A stretch of 64,000 nt of DNA from an uncultured Sediminibacterium sp. (GTDB lineage: Bacteria > Bacteroidota > Bacteroidia > Chitinophagales > Chitinophagaceae): positions 20,958 to 84,957 of the forward strand of contig CALDSE010000029.1 in NCBI GenBank assembly GCA_937911175.1, given 5' to 3'. Shown here in pieces: positions 7,658 to 16,090 of this stretch. The first letter of the stretch is position 1, and every line of letters begins with the position of its first letter. A program made the position numbers and the translations under genes. The notes under the pieces are model-generated. The model was not told the origin of the DNA. It saw only the letters and a list, made by a program, of their open reading frames with translations, and searched no databases.

Positions 7658-8647
7658 ATGGAATACAGAAAAATGGGAAAGACTGGCTTACAACTAAGTA
7701 CACTTAGTTTTGGAAGCTGGGTTACTTTTCACAAACAAATTAACGACAGTATTGCCGATGAACTAATGGGCATTGCCTATGATGCAGGCGTTAATTTTTT
7801 TGACAATGCAGAAGTGTATGCAGCAGGAGAAAGTGAGAAAATGATGGGGCGCGTGTTAAGCAATAAAAAATGGGATAGAACTTCAATTGTTTTATCTTCT
7901 AAGGCTTATTTTGGATGGAGAGGCAAAGCAAATAAACCCAATCAAACAGGACTTAGCAGAAAGCATTTAACCGAGGCCTGTCATGAAGCTTTAAAAAGAT
8001 TAGAAACCGATTATCTAGACCTTTACTATTGTCATAGACCTGACAAAACCACCCCTATTGAAGAAGTGGTGCAAACAATGAACACACTTATTCAACAAGG
8101 AAAAATTTTATACTGGGGTACTAGCGAGTGGAGCGGCGTTGAAATTATGGAAGCCCACAGAGTAGCAGCTGCACAACATTTAATAGGACCCTCTGTTGAA
8201 CAACCTCAATACAATTTATTTGAGCGTGCAAAAATGGAGAATGAATACCTTGAAATTTTTAAGAACGTAGGAATGGGTACAACCATCTGGAGCCCTTTAG
8301 CAGCAGGCCTTTTAACAGGAAAATACAACGATGGTATACCAGAGGGTTCTCGTTTTCAATTAGAAGGTTTTGAATGGTTAAGAGACCGTTGGTTAATGCA
8401 AGACAGGATTAAAAAAGTACAATTACTAGGGGCCATGGCAAAGGCCTTAAAAGTAAGTACCGCTTCTTTAAGCATTGCTTGGTGTATCAAAAACCCAAAT
8501 GTAAGTACTGCTATTTTAGGCGCTACGAACAAAGCACAATTAGTAGATAATTTAACAGCCATTGATACGGCCGCCTTATTAACGGCAGAGATGATGGAAC
8601 AAATTGAAAATATTGTTGAAACAAAACCAAAATTACCTGAGTGGTAA
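7658..8647 (+). CDS. Aldo/keto reductase (Kv-beta-like)
   Basis: A 329-residue NADPH-dependent TIM-barrel oxidoreductase resembling the YghZ/Kv-channel beta-subunit branch. The catalytic tetrad is visible: Asp49 and Tyr54 in FDNAEVY, Lys82 in SSKAYF, and His126 in YCHRPD. A WSPLAAGLLTGKY stretch and the NPNVSTAILGAT cofactor-phosphate loop follow. It is soluble and 9 bp downstream of lptC, with the next gene 32 bp on. The physiological carbonyl substrate is unknown. Confidence 0.92.
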   Translation: MEYRKMGKTGLQLSTLSFGSWVTFHKQINDSIADELMGIAYDAGVNFFDNAEVYAAGESEKMMGRVLSNKKWDRTSIVLSSKAYFGWRGKANKPNQTGLSRKHLTEACHEALKRLETDYLDLYYCHRPDKTTPIEEVVQTMNTLIQQGKILYWGTSEWSGVEIMEAHRVAAAQHLIGPSVEQPQYNLFERAKMENEYLEIFKNVGMGTTIWSPLAAGLLTGKYNDGIPEGSRFQLEGFEWLRDRWLMQDRIKKVQLLGAMAKALKVSTASLSIAWCIKNPNVSTAILGATNKAQLVDNLTAIDTAALLTAEMMEQIENIVETKPKLPEW

Positions 8648-8679
8648 TGACTAATTTTGAAATTGAATAAACCATTTAT

Positions 8680-9915
8680 ATGCTTTTCGCAATAGTTGCT
8701 TCTATTATTTTGATTGGCTTTTTCTCAGGCTACGAAATTGGCTTTGTGAGTGCCAACAGGTTAAGCCTAGAGCTTAAAAAAAAGCAGGGCCATAGGTCAG
8801 GAAAAATTATTGCGAATTTCTTAGAAACACCTACCCAATTTATTGGTACTTGTTTAATTGGTTTAAATATTTCCTTGGTGGTCTTTGGCATTCAATTCGA
8901 AGGCTTATTAGATAAATATATTTGGGAGAGATGGGAACTAGGCCCCTACTCCATTTTACTAGGCAATACTATTTTATCTACTTTAGTGATATTACTTATA
9001 GGTGAGCTTGTACCCAAGGCTATATTTAAAGCCAGGGCGGCGAGCATGATTACGCTGTTCGCCCCTTTGGCACAATTTTTTCATTTATTGTTTAGGCCCA
9101 TCACTATATTACTGGTGAACCTAGCGCAGTTTGTATTGAAATATTTATTTCAAATGCGCATCATTCATAAAAAGGAAGGCTTCACTAAAGTGGATCTAGC
9201 ACATTTTGTACAACAAACAAAGCAATCAAAAGAACAACAAGATTTAAATACCGATTTATTTGAAAATGCATTAAGCTTACCCGATATAAAAATTAGAGAG
9301 TGCTTAGTGCCTAGAACAGAAATTGTGGGTGTGGATCTTAGTACTTCTATTCAAAGCCTAAGTGAGGTCTTTATTGAAACTAAATTAAGTAAGCTCATTG
9401 TTTATGATGAAACCCTCGATGTAATTGTGGGTTATGTGCATCAATTAGATTTATTTAAAAAGCCTACTCATATTGCTTCCATTTTGCACTCTATTCCACT
9501 TGTTACAGAGAGTATGAATGCAGCAGACCTTATCAGTTTGTTTTCTAAAAAAAGAAAAAGCATTGCTTGGGTGGTAGATGAATTTGGAGGCACTGCTGGT
9601 ATTGTTACCATGGAAGATGTACTTGAAGAAATTTTTGGAGAAATTGAGGATGAATATGATGAGCAGGATTTGATTGAAAAAAAGCTTTCAGATACGGAGT
9701 ATATATTTAGTGGGCGCCTAGAGCTTGACTACTTATATGAAAAATATGGAATAGATTTTTCTGCAGACAGCTCTGAAACCCTCAGTGGCTATTTAATTCA
9801 ATACCACGAGTCCATTCCTAAAATGCGCGCAATTATCCATTTGCCTCATTTTGACGCTGAAATATTGGCCGTAAGTGATACCCGAATTGAAAAGGCAAAA
9901 ATTAAAATCCGCTAG
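8680..9915 (+). CDS. CNNM/CorC-type hemolysin-like transporter (DUF21, CBS pair, CorC_HlyC domain)
   Basis: A 411-residue inner-membrane protein. The N-terminal 150-180 residues form the DUF21 transmembrane domain (start MLFAIVASIILIGFFSGYEIGFVSANRL split across the first helix; LIGELVPKAIFKARA later). Residues of about 200-320 form two CBS domains, with the hallmark IRECLVPRTEIVGVD and the DEFGGTAGIVTMEDVLEEIFGEI stretch at about 304-326. The C-terminal transporter-associated domain follows. Relatives take part in Mg, Co or Na handling. It lies between an aldo/keto reductase and tatC on the same strand; its ion is not predictable. Confidence 0.9.
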   Translation: MLFAIVASIILIGFFSGYEIGFVSANRLSLELKKKQGHRSGKIIANFLETPTQFIGTCLIGLNISLVVFGIQFEGLLDKYIWERWELGPYSILLGNTILSTLVILLIGELVPKAIFKARAASMITLFAPLAQFFHLLFRPITILLVNLAQFVLKYLFQMRIIHKKEGFTKVDLAHFVQQTKQSKEQQDLNTDLFENALSLPDIKIRECLVPRTEIVGVDLSTSIQSLSEVFIETKLSKLIVYDETLDVIVGYVHQLDLFKKPTHIASILHSIPLVTESMNAADLISLFSKKRKSIAWVVDEFGGTAGIVTMEDVLEEIFGEIEDEYDEQDLIEKKLSDTEYIFSGRLELDYLYEKYGIDFSADSSETLSGYLIQYHESIPKMRAIIHLPHFDAEILAVSDTRIEKAKIKIR

Positions 9916-9958
9916 TCCTTTTTTTGATTTTTGGACCCCCTTTTTCCACCAGAACCCT

Positions 9959-9966
9959 TAACTTTA
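9959..9966 (+). promoter_or_regulatory. Weak putative -7 element of tatC
   Basis: TAACTTTA differs from TAnnTTTG at one position and lies 20 bp before the tatC start. A TTG at 9931-9933 is 25 bp upstream, longer than usual. Confidence 0.3.
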
Positions 9967-9986
9967 GCCCTCATTGAAAATGTATT

Positions 9987-10841
9987 ATGGCACTATTTGA
10001 CCGATTTAAAAAAACAGATGAATCAGAGATGTCTTTCATCGATCATTTGGAAGTATTAAGGGGTACGATTGTGCGTTCATTAAGCGCTGTATTAATTACT
10101 TCTCTTGTCATATTCCTTTATCGTGATTGGGTTATGGACAATGTAATCACGGGTCCACTGAATTCAGATTTCATTACTTATAAAGTATTCTGTGATTTAA
10201 GTCATTGGTTACATTTAGGAGATGCACTTTGTATGCCTCCTGTGAAAGTATCTTTACAAAGCACCACTTTCGGTGGCCAATTTTTAAGCAGTATTAGTAT
10301 GGCCTTTGTGGGTGGTTTAATTATAGCCTTCCCTTTTATATTTTATCAAATATGGTCATTCATAAAACCTGCATTAAAAGAAAAAGAAGTTAAGAATACA
10401 AGATTCATGATTTTTTGGGTTTCTTTATTTTTCTTCATGGGTTCCGCTTTTGGATTCTTTGTACTAGGTCCCTTTACTTTTAATTTTTTAGCAGGCTTTC
10501 AGTTGGGTTCAAAAGGAGCCATCACCACTATTCCAACCTTTGCCGATTACTTAGATAATTTAACCAACTTAATATTAGGTTGTGGTATTGCCTTTGAATT
10601 ACCTGTCATCGTATTTTTATTAACCAAAATTGGTTTAATCACGCCTAAGTTTTTAAGTACTACGCGTAAATATGCAGCGGTTATTATTTTATTGGTGGCT
10701 GCCTTTATTACACCAAGCCCAGACTGGTATAGTCAATTAATTGTTTTTATTCCTTTATATACTTTGTTTGAATTCAGCATCTTCGTTTCAAGATGGGCAC
10801 ATAAGTCTGTTAAAAAAGCAGAAGACGAGGAGTGGGATTAA
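9987..10841 (+). CDS. tatC: Sec-independent (twin-arginine) translocase subunit TatC
   Basis: A 284-residue polytopic inner-membrane protein that recognises twin-arginine signal peptides. The conserved cytoplasmic motif MSFIDHLEVLRGTIVRS is at about 15-31, followed by six predicted helices. The fourth-loop FAFELP-type motif appears as GIAFELPVIVFLLT near 200-213, and ITPSPDW lies before the last helices. The N-terminal lead MALFDRFKKTD is hydrophilic. No tatA or tatB is adjacent. Several Tat-type precursors are encoded in the window (around 24.7, 31.4, 32.1 and 34.7 kb), consistent with a working pathway. Confidence 0.94.
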   Translation: MALFDRFKKTDESEMSFIDHLEVLRGTIVRSLSAVLITSLVIFLYRDWVMDNVITGPLNSDFITYKVFCDLSHWLHLGDALCMPPVKVSLQSTTFGGQFLSSISMAFVGGLIIAFPFIFYQIWSFIKPALKEKEVKNTRFMIFWVSLFFFMGSAFGFFVLGPFTFNFLAGFQLGSKGAITTIPTFADYLDNLTNLILGCGIAFELPVIVFLLTKIGLITPKFLSTTRKYAAVIILLVAAFITPSPDWYSQLIVFIPLYTLFEFSIFVSRWAHKSVKKAEDEEWD

Positions 10842-10912
10842 GATAAAGGCTGTTTAAAAAATAGATAAGACTAAAATATTTATAATAAATTTTTATCCAT
10901 AAAATTAAAAAT

Positions 10913-11365
10913 ATGAATTTCGTATTTGATGCTACCAAACCTATTGCATTAGGCGCCGACCACGCTGGTGTCGATTTTAAAAATACCATCAATGCTTGGT
11001 TGCAAGAAAAAGGATATACCACCAAGGACTTTGGTACTTATACTACCGATTCTGTCGACTACCCCGACTTCGCTCATCCCACAGCTACTAGTGTTGAAAC
11101 AGGAGAAGCTGCTTTTGGTATTCTATTTTGTGGTAGCGCCAATGGTGTAGCCATGACAGCCAATAAGCATGCAGGTATTAGAGCGGGTTTATGTTGGCAA
11201 ACCGATGTTGCCGAATTAACCCGTTTACACAATGATGCGAATATGATTTGTATTCCTGCACGTTATGTAAGTATTGAGCTTGCTAAAGAAATGATAGAAA
11301 AATTTATGAGTACTGCCTTCGAAGGGGGAAGACATCAAAATAGAGTTCAAAAAATTTCATGTTAA
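10913..11365 (+). CDS. rpiB: Ribose-5-phosphate isomerase B
   Basis: A 150-residue RpiB/LacAB-fold enzyme interconverting ribose 5-phosphate and ribulose 5-phosphate in the pentose phosphate pathway. It shows ALGADHAGV at 12-20, the catalytic Cys73 in LFCGSANGVAM at 71-81 (many homologues have CGTGIG here), the NKHAGIRAGLCW segment at 84-95, His106-Asn107, and FEGGRHQNRVQKI near the end. It is soluble, and 18 bp before the M28 peptidase gene. An isomerase for another phosphosugar is possible but less likely. Confidence 0.92.
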   Translation: MNFVFDATKPIALGADHAGVDFKNTINAWLQEKGYTTKDFGTYTTDSVDYPDFAHPTATSVETGEAAFGILFCGSANGVAMTANKHAGIRAGLCWQTDVAELTRLHNDANMICIPARYVSIELAKEMIEKFMSTAFEGGRHQNRVQKISC

Positions 11366-11383
11366 TAATTTAAAAATTAAAAA

Positions 11384-12838
11384 ATGCGTAAACTACTCGT
11401 TCTATTTTTAAGCTTTGTCACAGTTTTGGCTGTAGCACAAGGCATTGATGCCAACACTGCAGCAAAAGCAATTACTGCAGCAGGATTAAAAGAGCACTTA
11501 AGTATTATTGCTAGTGCAGAAATGCAAGGAAGAGAAACAGGCACGGAAGGTGAAAGAAAGGCAGCTGCTTATTTAACAAGCCAGTACAAAAAATTCAAAT
11601 TAAAGCCAGGAAATAATGGCTCTTATTCATTGCCCTTCACTTTATACCAAGACAAAGTGCTTAGCTCTACTTTAAAAGTAAATGGTGAACCCTATACTTT
11701 AGATAAAGACTATTGGGTGAACGCTTCTTCTGTACCTCAAAAAGCTTTGAATACCAATGCTATTATTTTTGTAGGCAATGATTTCAATGATAAATCAACA
11801 GCCGATGTAAAAGGAAAATTATTGGTCGCTACAGAAAGCAAGGAAAGAAGCATGTATAAAATAATGGCTGCTCAAAAATTAGGCGCCTTAGGAATCATTA
11901 TCATTGCAAACAATAATCCAAGCTATCCAAGTAATTTAACAGGTAGATTAAGTTTAAAACCAAGTACTGCTAGCAAATTTGTAAGCATGACTGTTTCTAA
12001 AAGTTTAGGTAGTCGTTTATTAGGAGGTAGCAAAGATTTTTCAGACCAAGAATTAGCCGATGTACCTAAAGGTGTCTATACCACTACTATCGATTGGACT
12101 GCTGAACGCGGTAATGGCGAAGTACTTAGTGCCGATATATTGGCTGTATTACCTAGTAAAGAAAAGACAGACGAATACATGTTTATAACCAGCCACTACG
12201 ATCATGAAGGCATCAAGAACGGAGTCATTTATTACGGTGCAGATGATGATGGTTCTGGTACAGCAAGCGTAGTAGCTATTGCACAAGCATTTGCTGAAGC
12301 AAGTAAAAAAGGTTTTAGCCCTAAGCGTAATATTGTATTTATGAATGTATCTGGTGAAGAGAAAGGTTTATTAGGGTCTCAATATTATAGTGAGCACCCA
12401 GTGTATCCTTTAGAAAAAACATCTGTTGATTTAAATATTGATATGGTGGGTAGAATTGATCCTACTTATAAGGGTGATTCTATGAACTATGTTTATGTAA
12501 TCGGAGAAGATAAATTAAGCAGCGATTTGCAACCTATCACAGATAAGGTGAATAAAAACTACAATATGGAATTGGATAGAAGATTCAACGATCCTAAAGA
12601 TCCTAATCGTTTTTATTACAGAAGCGACCATTATAATTTTGCCGCAAAAGGTGTTCCCGTTATTTTCTATTTCAACGGAACACACGCAGACTACCATAAA
12701 CCAACAGACACAGTGGAAAAAATTAATTTCGACTTAATGGAAAAAAGAGTTCGAATTATTTTTGAAACAGCTTGGGAAATGGCGATGAAAGAAGAAATGT
12801 TAAAAAGAGATTTGCCTTTGAATATGCCCGGTCGTTAG
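11384..12838 (+). CDS. Secreted M28 family metallopeptidase with PA domain
   Basis: A 484-residue exported zinc aminopeptidase-like protein. The signal peptide ends at about VLAVAQ (19). A protease-associated (PA) domain occupies roughly 120-215. The M28 catalytic region has the expected ligands in order: SHYDHEG with His, GADDDGSGTA with the bridging Asp, GEEKGLLGSQYY with the catalytic Glu pair, NIDMVGRID with Asp, and YRSDHYNFA with the last His. It probably acts in the periplasm or outside on peptides. It follows rpiB closely, and two strong terminators lie behind it. A second M28 peptidase, with a PDZ domain, is at 62.0 kb. Confidence 0.93.
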   Translation: MRKLLVLFLSFVTVLAVAQGIDANTAAKAITAAGLKEHLSIIASAEMQGRETGTEGERKAAAYLTSQYKKFKLKPGNNGSYSLPFTLYQDKVLSSTLKVNGEPYTLDKDYWVNASSVPQKALNTNAIIFVGNDFNDKSTADVKGKLLVATESKERSMYKIMAAQKLGALGIIIIANNNPSYPSNLTGRLSLKPSTASKFVSMTVSKSLGSRLLGGSKDFSDQELADVPKGVYTTTIDWTAERGNGEVLSADILAVLPSKEKTDEYMFITSHYDHEGIKNGVIYYGADDDGSGTASVVAIAQAFAEASKKGFSPKRNIVFMNVSGEEKGLLGSQYYSEHPVYPLEKTSVDLNIDMVGRIDPTYKGDSMNYVYVIGEDKLSSDLQPITDKVNKNYNMELDRRFNDPKDPNRFYYRSDHYNFAAKGVPVIFYFNGTHADYHKPTDTVEKINFDLMEKRVRIIFETAWEMAMKEEMLKRDLPLNMPGR

Positions 12839-12864
12839 ATTAAATAATCATTCAAAATACTAAT

Positions 12865-12907
12865 TAAAATGGGTCTAATGAAAATCTAAGACCCATTTTA
12901 ATTTTTT
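12865..12907 (+). terminator. First intrinsic terminator after the M28 peptidase gene
   Basis: TAAAATGGGTCT at 12865-12876 pairs perfectly over 12 bp with AGACCCATTTTA at 12889-12900; the loop is 12 bases. T-rich sequence follows at 12902-12907. Confidence 0.7.
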
Positions 12908-12921
12908 CTCTAATGACTTTT

Positions 12922-12958
12922 TCAGCGCCCCCCATAAACGAGGGCGCTGATTTTTTTT
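12922..12958 (+). terminator. Second intrinsic terminator after the M28 peptidase gene
   Basis: TCAGCGCCC at 12922-12930 pairs with GGGCGCTGA at 12942-12950, GC-rich and followed by eight Ts. This is the strongest terminator of the region and would block read-through toward the convergent deoxyhypusine-synthase-like gene. Confidence 0.88.
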
Positions 12959-12972
12959 ATAATACTAGTTGA

Positions 12973-13069
12973 TTTATTTAAATAGAAATGAGGAAATATA
13001 ATTTTGAGTGAACTTTGAGCTATGCGATAGAGAACGAAAAATTATATTTCGAATGAATATTTAAATAAA
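12973..13069. repeat. Imperfect 97-bp palindromic element
   Basis: Outer arms TTTATTTAAATA (12973-12984) and TATTTAAATAAA (13058-13069) are perfect inverted repeats. Inner arms AAATATAATTTT (12994-13005) and AAAATTATATTT (13038-13049) also pair; the bases between the arms do not. The loop (13006-13036), read on the minus strand, resembles with gaps the GCTC/CTCG-rich core of the two palindromes at 38.77-38.95 kb. It is probably a member or decayed relative of a dispersed intergenic repeat family. Confidence 0.6.
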
Positions 13070-13071
13070 AT

Positions 13072-13103
13072 AAAAAAGCCCTTAGAAATCTAAGGGCTTT
13101 TTT
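13072..13103. terminator. Bidirectional intrinsic terminator between convergent genes
   Basis: AAAAAAGCCCTTAGA at 13072-13086 pairs with TCTAAGGGCTTTTTT at 13089-13103. A and T runs on either side let it work in both directions. It lies 17 bp past the stop of the minus-strand gene ending at 13120. Confidence 0.85.
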
Positions 13104-13119
13104 ATTGGAAAAATCATTA

Positions 13120-14094
13120 CTACTGCCCTAAAATGTAGGCAAAAATCAACGGCACTACAATGGTAGCATCGCTTTCTACAATAAACTTAGGTGTATGAAT
13201 ATCTAATTTACCCCAGGTAATTTTTTCATTTGGAACCGCACCAGAGTATGATCCGTAAGAAGTGGTGCTATCGCTAATTTGACAGAAGTAACTCCAGAAA
13301 GGCACATCATGCCATTCTAAGTCTTGGTACATCATGGGTACTACGCAAATAGGGAAATCACCGGCGATACCCCCACCCACTTGGAAAAATCCAACACCCT
13401 TTCCACCACTATTGGCACGGTACCATTCTGTTAGTTGTACCATATATTCAATACCGTTTTTAACTGTACTTGCTTTTAGTTCATTTTTGATCACATAGCT
13501 AGCAAATATATTTCCAGTGGTGCTGTCCTCCCAACCTGGAACGACAATAGGAATGTTCTTTTTAGCCGCAGCAACTACCCAACTATCTTTAGGATCAATC
13601 TCATAATATTGTTCTAACTCACCACTTAAAATAACTTGATACATAAATTCATGTGGGAAATAACGCTCCCCTTTTGCTTCTGCTTCTTTCCAGAACTTAA
13701 CAATATGTTTTTGTAATCTTCTAAAGGCTTCCTCTTCTGGAATACAAGTATCTGTTACACGATTATAATGGTTCTCTAATAAATCCCACTCGTCCTGTGG
13801 TGTTAAGTCGCGGTAATTAGGAACACGCTTATAATGACTATGTGCAACCAAGTTCATTACATCTTCTTCAAGGTTGGCTCCGGTACAACTAATAATAGCA
13901 ATTTTATCTTGACGGATCATTTCAGCCAAGCTAATACCTAATTCAGCGGTACTCATGGCACCTGCTAAACTTACCAGCATTTTACCCCCTTCTAAAAGGT
14001 GGGTTTCATAGCCTTTAGCAGCGTCTACCAAGGCAGCAGCATTAAAATGTCTATAATGGTGTTCTACAAACTTTGAAATTGGACCTTTGCTCAT
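13120..14094 (-). CDS. Deoxyhypusine synthase family protein (bacterial)
   Basis: A 324-residue NAD-dependent protein of the deoxyhypusine/homospermidine synthase fold, which transfers the aminobutyl group of spermidine to a lysine (eukaryotic/archaeal IF5A) or to a polyamine. Family features present are SLAGAMSTAELG at 42-53, the SCTGANLEED NAD motif at 69-78, VPGWEDSTTGN at 185-195, VGGGIAGDF at 239-247 and the active-site stretch SGAVPNEKITWGKL at 284-297, including the lysine (Lys296) that carries the enzyme-aminobutyl intermediate. Bacteria lack IF5A, so the acceptor is unclear. It is monocistronic by context. Family call is strong; substrate is open. Confidence 0.92.
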   Translation of the reverse strand: MSKGPISKFVEHHYRHFNAAALVDAAKGYETHLLEGGKMLVSLAGAMSTAELGISLAEMIRQDKIAIISCTGANLEEDVMNLVAHSHYKRVPNYRDLTPQDEWDLLENHYNRVTDTCIPEEEAFRRLQKHIVKFWKEAEAKGERYFPHEFMYQVILSGELEQYYEIDPKDSWVVAAAKKNIPIVVPGWEDSTTGNIFASYVIKNELKASTVKNGIEYMVQLTEWYRANSGGKGVGFFQVGGGIAGDFPICVVPMMYQDLEWHDVPFWSYFCQISDSTTSYGSYSGAVPNEKITWGKLDIHTPKFIVESDATIVVPLIFAYILGQ

Positions 14095-14110
14095 TTTTTT
14101 CGATTTGAAG

Positions 14111-14118
14111 CAAAAGTA
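14111..14118 (-). promoter_or_regulatory. Putative -7 element of the deoxyhypusine-synthase-like gene
   Basis: Reading the minus strand, TACTTTTG fits TAnnTTTG and lies 16 bp upstream of the start codon. No convincing -33 box was seen. Confidence 0.4.
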
Positions 14119-14144
14119 AATTTTTTTGTGGACATAGCGTATTA

Positions 14145-14174
14145 TTGATTAAAAGCGAATAAATAGTAACTTTA
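14145..14174 (+). promoter_or_regulatory. Putative promoter of the SdpI-like gene
   Basis: TTG at 14145-14147, a 19-bp spacer, then TAACTTTA at 14167-14174. This matches the Bacteroidota TTG-N19-TAnnTTTG layout with one mismatch, 17 bp before the start codon. Confidence 0.5.
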
Positions 14175-14191
14175 AGCCTAAACTGGGCTTT

Positions 14192-14854
14192 ATGAATAAT
14201 AAAAAAATGGTACTCTTTTATGTACTCCTTTTAATAGGGATCCCATTTATATATGCCGCCTATTTATACCCTAGTTTACCTGAAATTATCCCTACCCATT
14301 TTAATATTAAGGGCGAGGCGGATGGTTTTGGCGGTAAGGATAGTATTTATTTAGGGCCTAGTATCATGGGGATGGCTAGTTTATTTACGTATTTATTTTT
14401 GACCTATATAAAAAAAATTGATCCCAAAAGAAGTGAGCAAATGGAAGATGGCTTATTTCAAAAGTTTGGATTTTTCACCGTTTTATTTTTAACTGCATTA
14501 AGCATGGTTATTTTATACGCTACCACTCACCAAGGTATTTCTATAGAAAAATTATTGTTCCCCCTGATGGGATTGGCTTTTGCTGGTATGGGTTTATATA
14601 TCGCCAAATTAAAACAAAACTATTTTGCAGGCTTTAAACTACCCTGGACTTTAGACAATGTAGATAATTGGAATGCCACGCATAAAATAGCAGGTAAGGT
14701 ATGGTTATACGGAGGTATAATTCAATTTTTTGCAGGTTTGGCCTTTAGTTCAGTCGCTTCTTTTGTTATATTTTTTATAGCTATGGTTGTAATGGTATTA
14801 GTACCTACAATCTATTCTTATAGAATGTTTAAAAATGGAAATAAGGTTTCCTAA
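14192..14854 (+). CDS. SdpI family membrane protein (DUF1648 domain)
   Basis: A 220-residue integral membrane protein with about six helices. The N-terminal part matches DUF1648: a first helix, then YPSLPEIIPTHFNIKGEADGFG split over residues of about 26-47. The C-terminal part carries the SdpI signature FAGFKLPWTLDNVDNW and the THKIAGKVW that follows at about 148-172. SdpI in Bacillus is an immunity protein against the SdpC toxin and controls SdpR, but most homologues have unknown roles. No SdpR-like or toxin gene is adjacent here, so a general envelope function is as likely. Confidence 0.85.
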   Translation: MNNKKMVLFYVLLLIGIPFIYAAYLYPSLPEIIPTHFNIKGEADGFGGKDSIYLGPSIMGMASLFTYLFLTYIKKIDPKRSEQMEDGLFQKFGFFTVLFLTALSMVILYATTHQGISIEKLLFPLMGLAFAGMGLYIAKLKQNYFAGFKLPWTLDNVDNWNATHKIAGKVWLYGGIIQFFAGLAFSSVASFVIFFIAMVVMVLVPTIYSYRMFKNGNKVS

Positions 14855-14896
14855 TAAATAATACTATTGAAATATATAGAATAGAATTAAATGAAA

Positions 14897-14927
14897 TTGA
14901 AAATTATAAAATAATAAAATACTTTTA
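14897..14927 (+). promoter_or_regulatory. Putative promoter of the trans-sulfuration gene
   Basis: TTG at 14897-14899, a 20-bp spacer, and TACTTTTA at 14920-14927, one mismatch from TAnnTTTG, 23 bp upstream of the start codon. Confidence 0.4.
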
Positions 14928-14950
14928 AAAAAACTTCTTAAAAATTACAA

Positions 14951-16090
14951 ATGAAACTAGCTACAAAATATATTCACGCAGGTGCGCATCCCGATCCAAG
15001 TACAGGTGCCATCATGACACCTATTTATCAAACCTCTACCTATGTGCAATCCGCTCCTGGCGTGCATCAGGGCTATGAGTATGCAAGAAGTCAGAACCCT
15101 ACAAGATTTGCTTTGGAAGAAGCTTTTGCAGTGATAGAAAATGGAAAATTTGGATTGGCCTTTGCCAGTGGTGTGGCTGCAACAGATGCAGTCATGCGCT
15201 TACTAGTGCCAGGCGATGAAGTGGTGGCAGCCCATGATATGTATGGAGGCTCTTTCAGGTTATTTTCAAAAGTGCATGAGAAAATGGGTATCAAATTTAT
15301 TTATGTCGACACCTCCGATGCTACGAATGTAGAAAAGGCCATGACCCCTGCTACTAAATTAATTTGGTTAGAAACACCTACTAATCCACTGATGAATATT
15401 ACAGATATTGAAGCAGTATCAGCGATAGGTAAAAAACATAATTGCATGGTTTGTGTAGACAATACTTTTGCCTCTCCCTATTTACAAAACCCATTAGACT
15501 TTGGCGCCACTATTGTAATGCATTCTGCTACTAAATATTTAGGAGGGCATAGTGATGTCATTCAAGGTTGTTTAGTGATGAATGATCAAGCCTTAAGAGA
15601 TCAATTATATTTTATTCAAAAAAGTACAGGTGCAGTTCCAGGCCCTCAAGATTGCTTTTTAGTATTGAGAGGCATTAAAACTTTACATGTGCGTATGCAA
15701 AGACATTGTGAAAATGGTATTCAAGTAGCTGCCTATTTAAGACAACATCCTAAAGTAGGAAAAGTATACTGGTGTGGCTTCGAGGATCATCCTAATCATG
15801 CTATTGCTAAAAAACAAATGCGTGGATTCGGAGGTATGATGAGCTTTGTATTAAAAGACGATAGTGTTGCAGCTGCCACTAAAGTACTCTCTAGCACCAA
15901 GGTCTTTTCTTTAGCGGAGAGCTTGGGCGGTGTGGAGTCTTTAATTAATCATCCAGCAAGTATGACACATGCCTCTATACCGCGTGAACAAAGAATAGCC
16001 AATGGTTTATCTGACGGGCTTATACGCTTAAGTGTGGGCATTGAAGATGCAGACGACTTAATAGCAGATTTAGCACAAGCCATTGGGTAA
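14951..16090 (+). CDS. Cystathionine gamma-synthase-type trans-sulfuration enzyme
   Basis: A 379-residue PLP enzyme of the Cys/Met metabolism family. The PLP-lysine motif SATKYLGGHSD is at 192-202 (Lys195). YEYARSQNPTR at 42-52 is the phosphate/substrate region, LETPTNP at 140-146 and VDNTFASP at 169-176 are standard cofactor contacts, and SLGGVESLINHPASMTH near the end is conserved in the family. It may act as cystathionine gamma-synthase or gamma-lyase; sequence alone does not separate these. Its stop overlaps the next start by one base (TAATG), showing translational coupling with the TIGR02757 gene. Confidence 0.92.
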   Translation: MKLATKYIHAGAHPDPSTGAIMTPIYQTSTYVQSAPGVHQGYEYARSQNPTRFALEEAFAVIENGKFGLAFASGVAATDAVMRLLVPGDEVVAAHDMYGGSFRLFSKVHEKMGIKFIYVDTSDATNVEKAMTPATKLIWLETPTNPLMNITDIEAVSAIGKKHNCMVCVDNTFASPYLQNPLDFGATIVMHSATKYLGGHSDVIQGCLVMNDQALRDQLYFIQKSTGAVPGPQDCFLVLRGIKTLHVRMQRHCENGIQVAAYLRQHPKVGKVYWCGFEDHPNHAIAKKQMRGFGGMMSFVLKDDSVAAATKVLSSTKVFSLAESLGGVESLINHPASMTHASIPREQRIANGLSDGLIRLSVGIEDADDLIADLAQAIG

